Assembly: GCA_902767565.1 (NCBI GenBank)
Contig: CACXHY010000011.1
Coordinates: forward strand, 1-64,000
Reading direction: 5' to 3'
Source of the DNA: an uncultured Eubacteriales bacterium
GTDB taxonomy: Bacteria > Bacillota > Clostridia > Christensenellales > Aristaeellaceae
Length of the DNA: 64,000 bases
The translations under genes were made by a program, and so were the position numbers. The first letter of the stretch is position 1. The number at the start of each line of letters is the position of its first letter. Of the stretch, positions 1 to 7,967 are shown in pieces. The notes under the pieces are model-generated. The model ran no database searches and was not told where the DNA came from. It saw nothing but the letters and a program-made list of their open reading frames with translations.

Positions 1-68
<68 letters not shown>

Positions 69-164
69 TCCTTCTATACTCTCGGAATTACACTGTTTCT
101 CTTGCGTCTGTTTCCCTGTATCGTTTTCAAGGTTCCGGGCGCTGATCTTGCGGTCAGCTTGCTT

Positions 165-193
165 AGACTATCACAAAGTCGATGCCGTGTCAA
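165..193 (-). promoter_or_regulatory. rRNA operon promoter
   Basis: On the minus strand TTGACA (193-188) is separated by 17 bases from TAGTCT (170-165), about 100 bases upstream of the 16S start. A CTTGAAAACGATAC stretch further down is typical of Bacillota 16S leaders. The spacing and near-consensus boxes make it the main rrn promoter visible here. Confidence 0.75.
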
Positions 194-255
194 GGGCTTT
201 TTTCCCGACGGTCCAAGTTTTTTCGTCCGGAACGCGCAGAACGCAAAATTTCCCC

Positions 256-284
256 TTGCAATCGTTCCGTGATTGTGCTATGAT
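256..284 (+). promoter_or_regulatory. rpmE promoter
   Basis: TTGCAA (256-261), 17-base spacer, TATGAT (279-284), about 50 bases upstream of the rpmE start. It is back to back with the rRNA promoter, so ribosomal RNA and L31 are transcribed divergently from a shared 150 bp region. Confidence 0.7.
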
Positions 285-336
285 AGTGCCTGCGGCATCA
301 GCCGATCATTGCATACGCGAAAGAGGTGAGAAAGCA

Positions 337-537
337 ATGAAGGAAAAGATCCATCCCAAGTATGGCAAGTGCATCGTTCGCTGCGTATGCGGTGAGACGT
401 TCGAGACCGGGTCTACAAAGAAAGAGATGAAGGTTGATATCTGCTCCAAGTGCCATCCTTTCTACACCGGCAAGCAGAAGCTGGTGGATACCGGCGGTCG
501 CGTCGATCGCTTCAAGAAGCGTTTCGGCCTCGAGTAA
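337..537 (+). CDS. rpmE: Ribosomal protein L31
   Basis: A 66-residue 50S ribosomal protein L31. It starts [10 protein letters not shown] and carries the zinc-ribbon cysteines of the zinc-binding L31 form: C16 and C18 in RCVCG, and two more in the CSKCHPF block near residues 37-40. That distinguishes it from the Cys-less paralogue made under zinc starvation. The chosen ATG follows a GAGGTGAG ribosome-binding site; a longer upstream open frame has no initiation signal. It has its own promoter (256-284) and a terminator (547-575), so it is monocistronic. In Bacillota L31 can act as a zinc store; nothing here shows zinc regulation. Confidence 0.97.
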   Translation: MKEKIHPKYGKCIVRCVCGETFETGSTKKEMKVDICSKCHPFYTGKQKLVDTGGRVDRFKKRFGLE

Positions 538-546
538 AGCCATCGC

Positions 547-575
547 AGAGTCCCGAGTCGGGGCTCTGTTTTTTG
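547..575 (+). terminator. rpmE terminator
   Basis: Stem AGAGTCCC / GGGGCTCT with a 5-base loop, one G-T pair, followed by GTTTTTT. It sits ten bases after the rpmE stop. Confidence 0.85.
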
Positions 576-576
576 T

Positions 577-1065
577 TCACCGGGTGCGGCGTTCGAGATC
601 CAGCAGCCACTTCTTGCGGTCAAGCCCGCCGGCGTAACCCGTCAGGCTCCCGTCGGAACCGATGACACGGTGACACGGAATGATCAGGGCGATCGGATTG
701 TGACCGACCGCGCCGCCGACAGCCTGCGCGGACATGCGCGCCGATCCCGTCCGGCTTTCGATCCGGCGGGCGATCTCGCCGTAGCTCATCGTTGATCCGT
801 AGGGGATGCCCAGCAGAATGTCCCACACCGCTTGCCGGAAGGGGCTCCCCTGGGGAGAGAGCCTCGGGACGAAGCCGGGCTGCCGTCCCGCGAAATAGAG
901 GTCAAGCCAGCAAACGGCTTCCTCGATGACCGGAAGCCGTTTTTCCGTGCAGTCGAACCTGCCCTCTTCCGCGCCGAAGCGCAGTTCGGTCAGCGCGTCC
1001 CCGTCGCTGACCAGGATGAGCCGCCCTACGGGTGAATCATAACAGAAGGATTGGCGCATCGTCAT
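577..1065 (-). CDS. ogt: Methylated-DNA--protein-cysteine methyltransferase
   Basis: A 162-residue O6-alkylguanine-DNA alkyltransferase (Ogt/MGMT), which repairs O6-methylguanine by moving the alkyl group to its own cysteine. The hallmark PCHRVIGSDGSLTGYAGG is present, with the acceptor cysteine in PCHRV. The upstream SYGEIARRI and AVGGAVGHNP segments match the DNA-binding helix-turn-helix and the Asn hinge. The N-terminal ribonuclease-like domain (QSFCYDSPVGRLILVSD) is intact. The ATG at 1065 was chosen because it follows GGGGAATGGA and clears the upstream gene; an in-frame extension would overlap that gene by 38 bases. It is the last gene of the leftward his run, 16 bases after the HAD gene, probably a passenger cotranscribed with it. 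Confidence 0.93.
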   Translation of the reverse strand: MTMRQSFCYDSPVGRLILVSDGDALTELRFGAEEGRFDCTEKRLPVIEEAVCWLDLYFAGRQPGFVPRLSPQGSPFRQAVWDILLGIPYGSTMSYGEIARRIESRTGSARMSAQAVGGAVGHNPIALIIPCHRVIGSDGSLTGYAGGLDRKKWLLDLERRTR

Positions 1066-1081
1066 TCCATTCCCCGATCTG

Positions 1082-1750
1082 TCAGCCGTTGCGGCAAAGG
1101 AGTTCGCGCACCGCGTCAAGGTCGGGCAGGATCACCGCTGCCAGGGTGCGCATCTCGTCATCCGGTTCCAAAAGATCCGGGACCATGATGGGCCGCATGC
1201 CGGCGGCGTGGGCGGCCCGGATCCCGTTGAAGGAGTCCTCGATCACCGCACAGTCACCGCGGTCGATCCCGGAACCCTCGATCGCCGCGAGAAAGATGTC
1301 CGGGGCCGGTTTGGAGCGGGCGATCATATCGCCGCCGACCACGCGGTCGAAGCAGTCGAGCAGTCCCGCGTCCCGCAGCTGGTTCTTCACGGTCTCCGTT
1401 CGGGTGGAGGAAGCCAGCGCCAGGTATTTCCCCTCGCTCCGCAGCCCTGTCAGAAGGGCGTACACTCCCGGCTTCACGGGCAGCCGCCCGCCGTCATACT
1501 TGCTGTGGTAGGACGCCGACACTTCGCCGTTGAAGCGGTCATAGGGAAAATCCGCCCCGTAGTATTCCGTGAATATCTCCTTTGACCGGGCGTTGTTGAC
1601 GCCGATGCAGCGCCGGTACGGCACCCAGACATCCGCCAGTCCGTTCCGCTCCGCCAGCGCCTTCCACTCATTGAAAGTCGCCAGTTCGGAATCGAAAATG
1701 ACGCCGTCCATGTCGAACACGACCGCCCGGATCTCATTCCAGTCCTTCAT
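1082..1750 (-). CDS. HAD-family phosphatase (beta-phosphoglucomutase-like), candidate histidinol-phosphatase
   Basis: A 222-residue HAD hydrolase of the beta-phosphoglucomutase/GS1-like subfamily. Motif I is VVFDMDGVIFDSE with both catalytic aspartates, motif II the Ser in ALASSTRTE, motif III the Lys in SKPAPDIFL, and motif IV VIEDSFNGIRAA. The alpha-helical cap lies between motif I and about residue 85. It begins 35 bases after hisIE, in the same transcript. The operon has no histidinol-phosphatase gene of the HisB-N, PHP or HisN types, so this HAD is the natural candidate for that step (inference). A sugar-phosphate phosphatase is the alternative. The ATG at 1750 begins MKDWNEIRAVVFD; longer frames overlap hisIE. 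Confidence 0.85.
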   Translation of the reverse strand: MKDWNEIRAVVFDMDGVIFDSELATFNEWKALAERNGLADVWVPYRRCIGVNNARSKEIFTEYYGADFPYDRFNGEVSASYHSKYDGGRLPVKPGVYALLTGLRSEGKYLALASSTRTETVKNQLRDAGLLDCFDRVVGGDMIARSKPAPDIFLAAIEGSGIDRGDCAVIEDSFNGIRAAHAAGMRPIMVPDLLEPDDEMRTLAAVILPDLDAVRELLCRNG

Positions 1751-1785
1751 ACGCAAGCATCTTCCTTTATGGTGATAAGGGGCCG

Positions 1786-2409
1786 TCAGCGGCGCCGGGC
1801 CAGTTCCTGCCACAGGTCGGCGGGGGTCACGCCCCGGTCGAAGCACAGCACCAGAAGATGGTACATCAGGTCCGCCGCCTCGTAGGTGACTTCCTCCCTG
1901 CTGTTCTTCATGGCGGCGATGATGGTCTCGCTGGCCTCCTCGCCCACCTTCTTGCAGATCTTTTCGATGCCCTTGTCCAGCAGATAGTTGGTGTAGGAAC
2001 CCTCCTGCGGATGCTCTTTTCGGTCGGCGATCACGCCGTACACCTTTTCCAGGATAGCGCTGGTGGCGGGCAGTTCGTCCTCGTCCGCGGGCAGAAGATC
2101 GTTGAAGAAGCAGGAACGCGCGCCGGTGTGGCAGGCCGGACCGGTTTGCTCCACGGTCAGCAGCAGGGCGTCGGCGTCACAGTCATACCGGATCCCCAGG
2201 ATCTTCTGGGTATGGCCCGATGTCTCGCCCTTTTTCCAGAGCTGCTTCCGGCTCCGGCTCCAGTAGGTGGCAAAGCCTGTCTCCAGCGTCAGCCGGAGAG
2301 ACTCCTCGTTCATCCAGGCCAGCATCAGCACCGCCCCGTCCGCCGCGTCCTGCGCGATGGCGGGCACGAGGCCCTGCTCGTTCCAGCGAATCATGCTCAG
2401 ATCCATCAT
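1786..2409 (-). CDS. hisIE: Bifunctional phosphoribosyl-AMP cyclohydrolase / phosphoribosyl-ATP pyrophosphatase
   Basis: A 207-residue fusion catalysing steps 2 and 3 of histidine synthesis. The N-terminal HisI domain (about 1-110) has [19 protein letters not shown] and the metal-binding DCDADALL and CHTGARSCF segments. The C-terminal HisE domain (about 115-207) has [15 protein letters not shown]-like and [12 protein letters not shown] motifs of the MazG-like pyrophosphatase fold. The fused form is common in Bacillota and enterics. The ATG at 2409 overlaps the hisA stop as ATGA, implying translational coupling; ATG at 2406 is a close alternative. Confidence 0.96.
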   Translation of the reverse strand: MMDLSMIRWNEQGLVPAIAQDAADGAVLMLAWMNEESLRLTLETGFATYWSRSRKQLWKKGETSGHTQKILGIRYDCDADALLLTVEQTGPACHTGARSCFFNDLLPADEDELPATSAILEKVYGVIADRKEHPQEGSYTNYLLDKGIEKICKKVGEEASETIIAAMKNSREEVTYEAADLMYHLLVLCFDRGVTPADLWQELARRR

Positions 2410-3125
2410 GTATCCTCCTTCACCGCCGCCAGCGCCTCCGGCAGCGTAAACGCTTTCTCGTACATGGCTTTGCCGAGGATGGCTCCGGCGCAGCCCGCGT
2501 CTTTCAGGTCCGTCAGGTCCCGCAGGCATGACACGCCGCCGGAGCCGGTCACAGCCATACCCGTCCGCTCCACAAGATCACGGGTGGCCGCGATGTTCGG
2601 GCCCTGCATCATCCCATCCCGGCTGACATCTGTATAGATCACCCGGGTCACGCCCAGCGATCTCATCTTCAGCGCCAGATCCACGGCGCTCATGTTCGCC
2701 GTCTCCACCCAGCCGCGAAGGGCCACCAGGCCGTTTTTCGCGTCGATGCCCACGGCGATGCGGCCGGGCCATGCTTCGCAGGCTTCCCCCACCATCTCAG
2801 GGTGTTCGTACGCGGCGGTGCCGAGGATGCAGCAGGTCACGCCCGCGTCGAACCGCACGCGGACGGCTTCCGGCGTCCGGATGCCGCCGCCCAGCTCCAC
2901 CGGCCCCGCAAAGGCCGACACGATGCGGCCGATCAGCGGCAGGGCCGTCGTCTCGCCGTCAAAGGCCGCTTCCAGGTCAACCAGGTGCAGCCACTCCGCG
3001 CCTTCATCCCGCAGCTTTTTTGCCATCTCGACCGGGTCGCCGTAGACCGTCACGTCGTCGCGTTTGCCTTTGCGCAGACGAACGGCCTTGCCGCCCAGCA
3101 GGTCTATCGCCGGATACAGGATCAC
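2406..3125 (-). CDS. hisA: ProFAR isomerase HisA
   Basis: 1-(5-phosphoribosyl)-5-[(5-phosphoribosylamino)methylideneamino]imidazole-4-carboxamide isomerase, a 239-residue TIM barrel. The two phosphate-binding half-barrel repeats are visible (VELGGGIRT and VTGSGGVS), with the general acid/base aspartates in YPAIDL (D8) and in IYTDVSRDG. The start is GTG at 3125: it follows GGAGGAG by six bases and gives the family N-terminus VILYPAIDL. An in-frame TTG eight codons upstream lacks a binding site. No hisF or hisH is adjacent, which is unusual because hisH-hisA-hisF usually cluster. Confidence 0.96.
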   Translation of the reverse strand: MILYPAIDLLGGKAVRLRKGKRDDVTVYGDPVEMAKKLRDEGAEWLHLVDLEAAFDGETTALPLIGRIVSAFAGPVELGGGIRTPEAVRVRFDAGVTCCILGTAAYEHPEMVGEACEAWPGRIAVGIDAKNGLVALRGWVETANMSAVDLALKMRSLGVTRVIYTDVSRDGMMQGPNIAATRDLVERTGMAVTGSGGVSCLRDLTDLKDAGCAGAILGKAMYEKAFTLPEALAAVKEDT

Positions 3126-3164
3126 GGTCGTCTCCTCCGTTCCGTCCAAAACTCCGCATCGCTC

Positions 3165-3752
3165 TCAGTCAAGACTGCCCTTGGTGGACAGAACGCCCGT
3201 CACCCGGGGATCCGTCGCGGCCGCGTCCCGAAGCGCCAGCCCGAAGACTTTGAAAAGCGCTTCCATCTTATGGTGATCGTTGCGGCCCTCCAGAACCTTC
3301 AGGTGCAGGGTCAGCCCCGCGTTCACAGCCACGGCCCGGAAGAATTCCTCCGCAAGCTGCGTGTCCATGGCGCCGCACATGGGAGCCATGAAGACCGCGT
3401 CAAAGGCCAGATAGGGCCGGCCGCTGATATCCAGGGCGGCAAAGGCCAGCGCCTCGTCCATGGGAAGATACGCGCTTCCCGCGCGCCGGATGCCGGCCCT
3501 GTCTCCCAGCGCTTCCCGGATGGCCTTGCCGAGGCAGATGCCGCAGTCCTCCACCGTGTGGTGGGCATCCACCCGCAGATCGCCCTCGCAGGTGAGGGTC
3601 AGGTCCAGCAGACCGAAACGGCAGAAGGCGTCCAGCATGTGATCGAAGAAGCCTACGCCGGTGCTGATCTCCGTCTTTCCGCTGCCGTCCAGATCCAGTG
3701 CGAGACGGATGCTCGTTTCCTTTGTGGCGCGGCTGATCTCGGCTGTGCGCAT
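3165..3752 (-). CDS. hisB: Imidazoleglycerol-phosphate dehydratase
   Basis: A 195-residue stand-alone HisB dehydratase, converting imidazole-glycerol phosphate to imidazole-acetol phosphate. The two characteristic manganese motifs are seen: GFFDHML with DAHHTVEDCGI in the first half and MCGAMDTQLAEEFF with GRNDHHKMEALFK in the second. It lacks the N-terminal phosphatase domain of enteric HisB, so histidinol phosphate must be hydrolysed by another protein. It lies between hisD (44 bases upstream) and hisA (39 bases downstream). Confidence 0.97.
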   Translation of the reverse strand: MRTAEISRATKETSIRLALDLDGSGKTEISTGVGFFDHMLDAFCRFGLLDLTLTCEGDLRVDAHHTVEDCGICLGKAIREALGDRAGIRRAGSAYLPMDEALAFAALDISGRPYLAFDAVFMAPMCGAMDTQLAEEFFRAVAVNAGLTLHLKVLEGRNDHHKMEALFKVFGLALRDAAATDPRVTGVLSTKGSLD

Positions 3753-3796
3753 GGGGATCCCTCCTGTTCCTGATGCGGGCGGCGGCGTGAAGCCCG

Positions 3797-5098
3797 TCAG
3801 CCCTTGATCTCCTTGCCGAAGCGGATGGCAACGGCATTGGCGTGGGCGTCCAGCCCCTCACGCCGGGCCAGCAGGATCACCTGGTCGCTGACCTTTTCCA
3901 GTTCCCCGCGGGAGGCGCAGATGATGCTGGACTTTTTCACGAAATCATCCACGCTCAGGGGCGAGAAGAAGCGCGCCGTGCCGCTGGTGGGCAGGACATG
4001 GTTCGGTCCGGCCAGATAGTCGCCCAGAGGTTCCGGGGACCAGGCCCCGAGGAAGATGGCTCCGGCGTTGTCGATCTTCGGCAGCAGGGCGTAGGGCTCA
4101 CGGACATAGAGCTCGCAGTGCTCCGGCGCGATGGCGTTTACCATGTCTGCGCAGGCGTCCAGGTCCGGGCAGACCACGGCGGTCCCGTACGCGCCGAGGC
4201 TCTTTTCGACGACTTCCCGTCGGGGCAGCAGCGCGGTCTGCCGTTCCAGTTCGGCTCCTACGGCCTCGGCGGTGCTTTCGCTGTCGGTGACCAGGATCGC
4301 AGCCGCCATGGGGTCGTGCTCCGCCTGGCTCAGGAGATCCGCCGCCACCCAGCGGGGGTCGGCGCTGTCGTCCGCCACCACCAGCACCTCGCTCGGGCCG
4401 GCCACCATATCGATGCCCACATGGCCATAGACCTCGCGCTTGGCGACCGCCACATAGATATTGCCCGGGCCGGTGATCTTGTCCACCCGGGGGATGGTCT
4501 CCGTGCCGAAGGCCAGGGCCGCGATCGCCTGGGCGCCGCCGATCTTGTAGATGCGGTCCACACCGGCGATATCCGCCGCGGCCAGCGTCAGCGGATAGGA
4601 AACGCCGCCGTCGGGGCCGGGAGGCGTCACCATCACGATCTCCTTCACGCCCGCAACCTTCGCAGGCAGGATGTTCATCAGCACGGAGGAGGGATAGGCC
4701 GCCGTGCCGCCCGGCACATACACGCCGACGCGGCCGAGGGGCGTGATCTTCTGGCCGAGGGCGATCCCGGGCCGGAAGTCGATCCAGGTGTTCTGCTTCT
4801 GCTTCTCGTGGAAGGCCGTGATGCGCCGCGCCGCTTCGCGCGTGGCATCGATCCACTCCGGTTCCGCCATGGCGTAGGCGGCCTCGATCTCCTTCCGGGT
4901 CACCTGCACGGTCTCGGGAGTCAGGCGCACCCGGTCGAAGCGCTCGGTATAGTCAAAGAGCGCCGCATCGCCTTCGGAGCGGATCCGGGCGATGATCTCC
5001 TTCACCCGGGCGGTGACCTCGTCGTTGGTCAGCTGGCTCCGGGACATCACGCGTTCCTTCAGCGAGGCCGCGTCCTCATAGCGGATCATGGGGATCAT
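3797..5098 (-). CDS. hisD: Histidinol dehydrogenase
   Basis: A 433-residue zinc enzyme making the last two NAD-dependent oxidations from histidinol to histidine. Motifs in order: RVGVYVPGGTAAYPSSV, VDKITGPGNIYVA, the AGPSEVLV loop, LSQAEHDPMA with zinc-site Gln/His residues, GPNHVLPTSGTARF, and the C-terminal DAHANAVAIRF. The start is the ATG at 5098, which overlaps the hisG stop as ATGA and begins MIPMIRYEDAASLKE. The upstream in-frame extension of 122 codons lies inside hisG and is not coding. Confidence 0.97.
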   Translation of the reverse strand: MIPMIRYEDAASLKERVMSRSQLTNDEVTARVKEIIARIRSEGDAALFDYTERFDRVRLTPETVQVTRKEIEAAYAMAEPEWIDATREAARRITAFHEKQKQNTWIDFRPGIALGQKITPLGRVGVYVPGGTAAYPSSVLMNILPAKVAGVKEIVMVTPPGPDGGVSYPLTLAAADIAGVDRIYKIGGAQAIAALAFGTETIPRVDKITGPGNIYVAVAKREVYGHVGIDMVAGPSEVLVVADDSADPRWVAADLLSQAEHDPMAAAILVTDSESTAEAVGAELERQTALLPRREVVEKSLGAYGTAVVCPDLDACADMVNAIAPEHCELYVREPYALLPKIDNAGAIFLGAWSPEPLGDYLAGPNHVLPTSGTARFFSPLSVDDFVKKSSIICASRGELEKVSDQVILLARREGLDAHANAVAIRFGKEIKG

Positions 5099-5760
5099 GT
5101 TTTGTTGCCTCCTTCTCCTTTGCCCAGCTGCGCCTCCAGGCCGTCGATCAGCCAGCGGATGCGCTCGCGCTTCGTTTTCAGGCTCACCCGGTTGCACACC
5201 AGCCGGGCCGACACGTCGCACACCGTCTCCAGCACCTGCAGGCCGTTGGCCTTCAGGGTGGAGCCGCTCTCCACGATATCCAGGATGACGTCGCTGAGCC
5301 CGATCACGGGGCCCAGTTCGACCGAGCCGTGCAGCTCGATGATCTCGATGGGCGTGCCCTGCGCCCGCCACCAGCGGCGGGCAATGGCGGGATATTTCGT
5401 CGCCACGCGGAACGTGGCGTGCTCCACGCTGGCCGTCTGATTCTCCGGGAATCCGGCAACGCACAGGCGGCAGCGGCCGAAGCCCAGGTCCAGCATCTCA
5501 TACAGGGGCCGGCCGGCCTCCATCAGGGTGTCTTTGCCCACCACGCCCAGATCCGCCACGCCGTGATCCACATAGGTGGGCACGTCGCTGGGCTTGACCA
5601 GGATGAAGCGGATGTTCTGCGCCCGGTCCCACAATACCAGCTGCCGGCCGGGGCTGCGGGCCTCCACGCAGTCGATGTCCATCCGCTCCAGCAGGTCGAA
5701 AGTCTGTTCGGCAAGGCGGCCCTTCGCGAGGGCGAGGGTCAGCATGGTCTTCTCCATCAT
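5095..5760 (-). CDS. hisG: ATP phosphoribosyltransferase catalytic subunit (short form)
   Basis: A 221-residue HisG, the committed step joining ATP and PRPP. It contains LALAKGRLAE, the DLGVVGKDTL loop and the PRPP-binding DVILDIVESGSTLKANGL. It ends soon after this catalytic core, so it lacks the C-terminal regulatory domain of long HisG and must work with HisZ, encoded immediately upstream with an ATGA overlap. Histidine feedback would then act through HisZ, as known for this hetero-octameric form. Confidence 0.97.
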   Translation of the reverse strand: MMEKTMLTLALAKGRLAEQTFDLLERMDIDCVEARSPGRQLVLWDRAQNIRFILVKPSDVPTYVDHGVADLGVVGKDTLMEAGRPLYEMLDLGFGRCRLCVAGFPENQTASVEHATFRVATKYPAIARRWWRAQGTPIEIIELHGSVELGPVIGLSDVILDIVESGSTLKANGLQVLETVCDVSARLVCNRVSLKTKRERIRWLIDGLEAQLGKGEGGNKT

Positions 5761-6971
5761 TCATCGCCCTCCCCGCTCAGTTCACGCACGCCGTCCGAAG
5801 TGAACAGCAGCGCGCGGCCAGCATCGCCCGCCCGCAGCCGCCTTCGCAGCAGTTCCTCATCCGCGTGGTAGACCAGGGCCGCGCTGCGTCCTTCCGCCCT
5901 GAGTTTCGCCGCCTCCCGCAGCGCGTCTCCCGCGCAGGCCGGATCACAGCCGATCAGCACATCCGTGCGCGGCGCCTCGAAACGGACGCCCTGGCGCTCC
6001 AGAGCGATCATCAGCAGCTTGGTCATCAGCGCGAAGCCCACGGCGGGCATCTTTCTGCCGAAGCGTTCCGTCAGGCCGTCATACCGTCCGCCGGAGAGGA
6101 TGGGCTGGCCTGCGCCGGCCGCGTGGCCCCGGAAGATGATGCCGGAATAGTAGCCCGCCTCCTGCGCCATGCCGAGATCCACCGTGACGTCGGCGTCGCA
6201 GCCCATGGCCCGGAGGTTCGCGATCACTTCCCGCAGACCGGCCAGGGCGGCACGGCATTCCGGGGCCTTCGTCAGCGCCTCCGCCTCATCGAGGATGGAA
6301 GCGTCGCCATAGAGCCTCGGGAGGCGCATCAGGCGGCCCGTCACATCCTCCGGGACGCTTTCCTGCTGCAGGTACATCTGGATGCCGAAGGAATCCTTGC
6401 GTTCCACCAGCTGACGAACCTCGTGGGCCTGGGCGTCGGTCAGGCCCGCCTCGCGGAGGAAGCCCGTGAAGAAGGCCGCCTGTCCCAGCTCGATCTGCCA
6501 GTTTTTCAGACCGGATCCCCGCAGGCACTTGACCGCCAGCTCGATGACTTCCGCGTCCGCCAGGCTGCCGTCCTCGCCCATCAGCTCCACGCCGGCCTGC
6601 GGCTGCTCGCACAGCATGGAAAGGGTGTCCATCTGGTAAGCCGTGGCGCTCTGCAGATAGCACAGGCGGATGGGATATTCCGCGTCCCGCATGGGCCCGG
6701 CCGCGATGCGCGCCGCCGGGATGGTGGAGTCCGGGCGGAGGGTCAGGATCCGCCCTGAACCGTCAAAGGTCTTCCAGACGTGCTCGGGACGGTAGCCGTA
6801 GGGCTTCTCGCTCAGCGTGTCGTAGTATTCCAGGATCGGCGTCCGGATCTCATGATATCCGTAGGCGCGAAAAAGGCTGCGGAACCCGGCTTCCAGCGTG
6901 TTCCGCGCCTCGCATTCGCCCGGCAGCGTGTCCTGCATGCCGGTGGGGATCTGCAGCTTCTTCAGCGACAT
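5757..6971 (-). CDS. hisZ: ATP phosphoribosyltransferase regulatory subunit
   Basis: A 404-residue HisRS-like paralogue that allosterically controls short HisG. It keeps the class II synthetase-like fold, starting PTGMQDTLPGE with TLRPDSTIPAARIAA, but lacks tRNA-charging function; a true hisS lies at 21.3-22.6 kb. The HisRS motif is degenerate (ILSGGRYDGLTERFGRKMPAVGFAL). It is the first gene of the his operon, 36 bases downstream of the predicted transcription start, with a CGGAGG ribosome-binding site. The C-terminal anticodon-binding-like region (DVLIGCDPACAGDALREA) is retained. Confidence 0.95.
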   Translation of the reverse strand: MSLKKLQIPTGMQDTLPGECEARNTLEAGFRSLFRAYGYHEIRTPILEYYDTLSEKPYGYRPEHVWKTFDGSGRILTLRPDSTIPAARIAAGPMRDAEYPIRLCYLQSATAYQMDTLSMLCEQPQAGVELMGEDGSLADAEVIELAVKCLRGSGLKNWQIELGQAAFFTGFLREAGLTDAQAHEVRQLVERKDSFGIQMYLQQESVPEDVTGRLMRLPRLYGDASILDEAEALTKAPECRAALAGLREVIANLRAMGCDADVTVDLGMAQEAGYYSGIIFRGHAAGAGQPILSGGRYDGLTERFGRKMPAVGFALMTKLLMIALERQGVRFEAPRTDVLIGCDPACAGDALREAAKLRAEGRSAALVYHADEELLRRRLRAGDAGRALLFTSDGVRELSGEGDE

Positions 6972-6985
6972 GGTCTTCCTCCGAT

Positions 6986-7011
6986 TTAGCGTGGTAAAGT
7001 GCTAACACGCT
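6986..7011 (-). promoter_or_regulatory. Palindromic candidate operator of the his operon
   Basis: Two overlapping perfect inverted repeats lie on the predicted start of transcription: TTAGC-N10-GCTAA (6986-7005) and AGCGTG-N12-CACGCT (6988-7011). Position downstream of the -10 box suits a repressor that blocks initiation. The bound regulator is unknown; a TrpR-family HisR/YerC protein is one possibility by analogy. No histidine-codon leader peptide or T-box structure was found. Confidence 0.5.
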
Positions 7012-7013
7012 GA

Positions 7014-7042
7014 ATTATCGTCTGATCGCTGCGGATTGTCAA
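7014..7042 (-). promoter_or_regulatory. his operon promoter
   Basis: TTGACA (7042-7037), exact 17-base spacer, GATAAT (7019-7014) on the minus strand. It lies 43 bases before hisZ and after the end of the preceding operon. Confidence 0.85.
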
Positions 7043-7076
7043 GGGGCAGAATGTATTCCCTCTGTACTTGGGGAGA

Positions 7077-7943
7077 TCACCAGTCGGAACCCCAGTCCGT
7101 TCCGCCGCTGTCCCAGTCGCTCCAGGTATCCGAGCCGCTGTCGTTGTCGCTCTCCCAGATATCCGACTGGCGGACGTCCGTGATGCCCCAGTCCCCGGAA
7201 TACCGGTCTCCGAGAAAGTCCGCGGTGTCAGCAAAGTCATCCGCAACGCTGGTGTGATACCATCCGTCAGACATGTCGGACACCGTGTACCAGGTCCATC
7301 CGCTGCGGTAATAGTAGCCGCCGTTCCGCCTGTAGTAGCCGTCATTGCGGTGGGAGAAGAACGAAAACACGAGCGTGGCCACGGCGATCACGGCCACGAC
7401 CGCGATGAGGATGGCCTTGGTTTTCGCGCTCATCGTCCCACGGCCGCTCCCGCCGAAGCGGGTCCCACTTCCGTTGGTCCCGGCATCCGAGGCGCCGCGG
7501 TTCCTCATGCCGCCCGGCTGGCCGAAGTTCTCCGGATAGATGCCCCGGTTATGGCACTCGGAGAGCAGTTTCTGATACAGCTCGTTGACCGCGTACGCCT
7601 CGTCCGGTCCCTGATAGCGCACCGCGCGGCTGCCGTCGGCCTTGTTCTTGTAGACCACGAAGCGGTCGCCGTCGCGATAGATGCCGAAGGCCTTCGGCTG
7701 GCGGTAGTCCTCGTCGATGAAAAAGCGCATCTTCTCCAGCGGCATGCTGCGTTCGGCACAATACTGCCGGAGTTCCGCGACGGTCGTCGGGCGGGTGATC
7801 GGTTCCGGCGAGGGTCCGGCCCCGTCGGTAAAGGTCAGCTGCTCAAACCGGCCCCCGCCGAGTTCCAGACCGCACTGGGCGCAGTGGCTCCAGCTCTCCT
7901 CCACCGGCGCGCCGCATCCCGGGCACTGCTTCTTCTGTGTCAT
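7077..7943 (-). CDS. Zinc-ribbon, single-pass membrane protein of unknown function
   Basis: A 288-residue protein. It begins with a C4 zinc ribbon (CPGCGAP ... CAQCGLEL), followed by a linker and a soluble domain (about 55-135, including FFIDEDYRQPKAFGIYRDGDRFVVYKNKADG) that reads like a small fold handling cell-surface or kinase-associated proteins. A Gly/Ser/Asn linker leads to one membrane segment (about 170-190, AILIAVVAVIAVATLVFSFF). The outer tail is rich in Tyr, Trp, Asp and Ser (repeated WSDWDSGGTDW-like). The ATG at 7943 follows GGAGAGGAG. It is the last gene of the leftward operon, 24 bases after the YitT-like gene. Function not recognised. Confidence 0.8.
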   Translation of the reverse strand: MTQKKQCPGCGAPVEESWSHCAQCGLELGGGRFEQLTFTDGAGPSPEPITRPTTVAELRQYCAERSMPLEKMRFFIDEDYRQPKAFGIYRDGDRFVVYKNKADGSRAVRYQGPDEAYAVNELYQKLLSECHNRGIYPENFGQPGGMRNRGASDAGTNGSGTRFGGSGRGTMSAKTKAILIAVVAVIAVATLVFSFFSHRNDGYYRRNGGYYYRSGWTWYTVSDMSDGWYHTSVADDFADTADFLGDRYSGDWGITDVRQSDIWESDNDSGSDTWSDWDSGGTDWGSDW

Positions 7944-7967
7944 GGATCGCACTCCTCTCCATTTCCG

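Noticed and set aside
6986-7005. Similarity of the his operator to the CIRCE element (TTAGCACTC-N9-GAGTGCTAA)
   Set aside because: Only the right arm resembles CIRCE; the repeat is 20 bases instead of 27 and the left arm differs.
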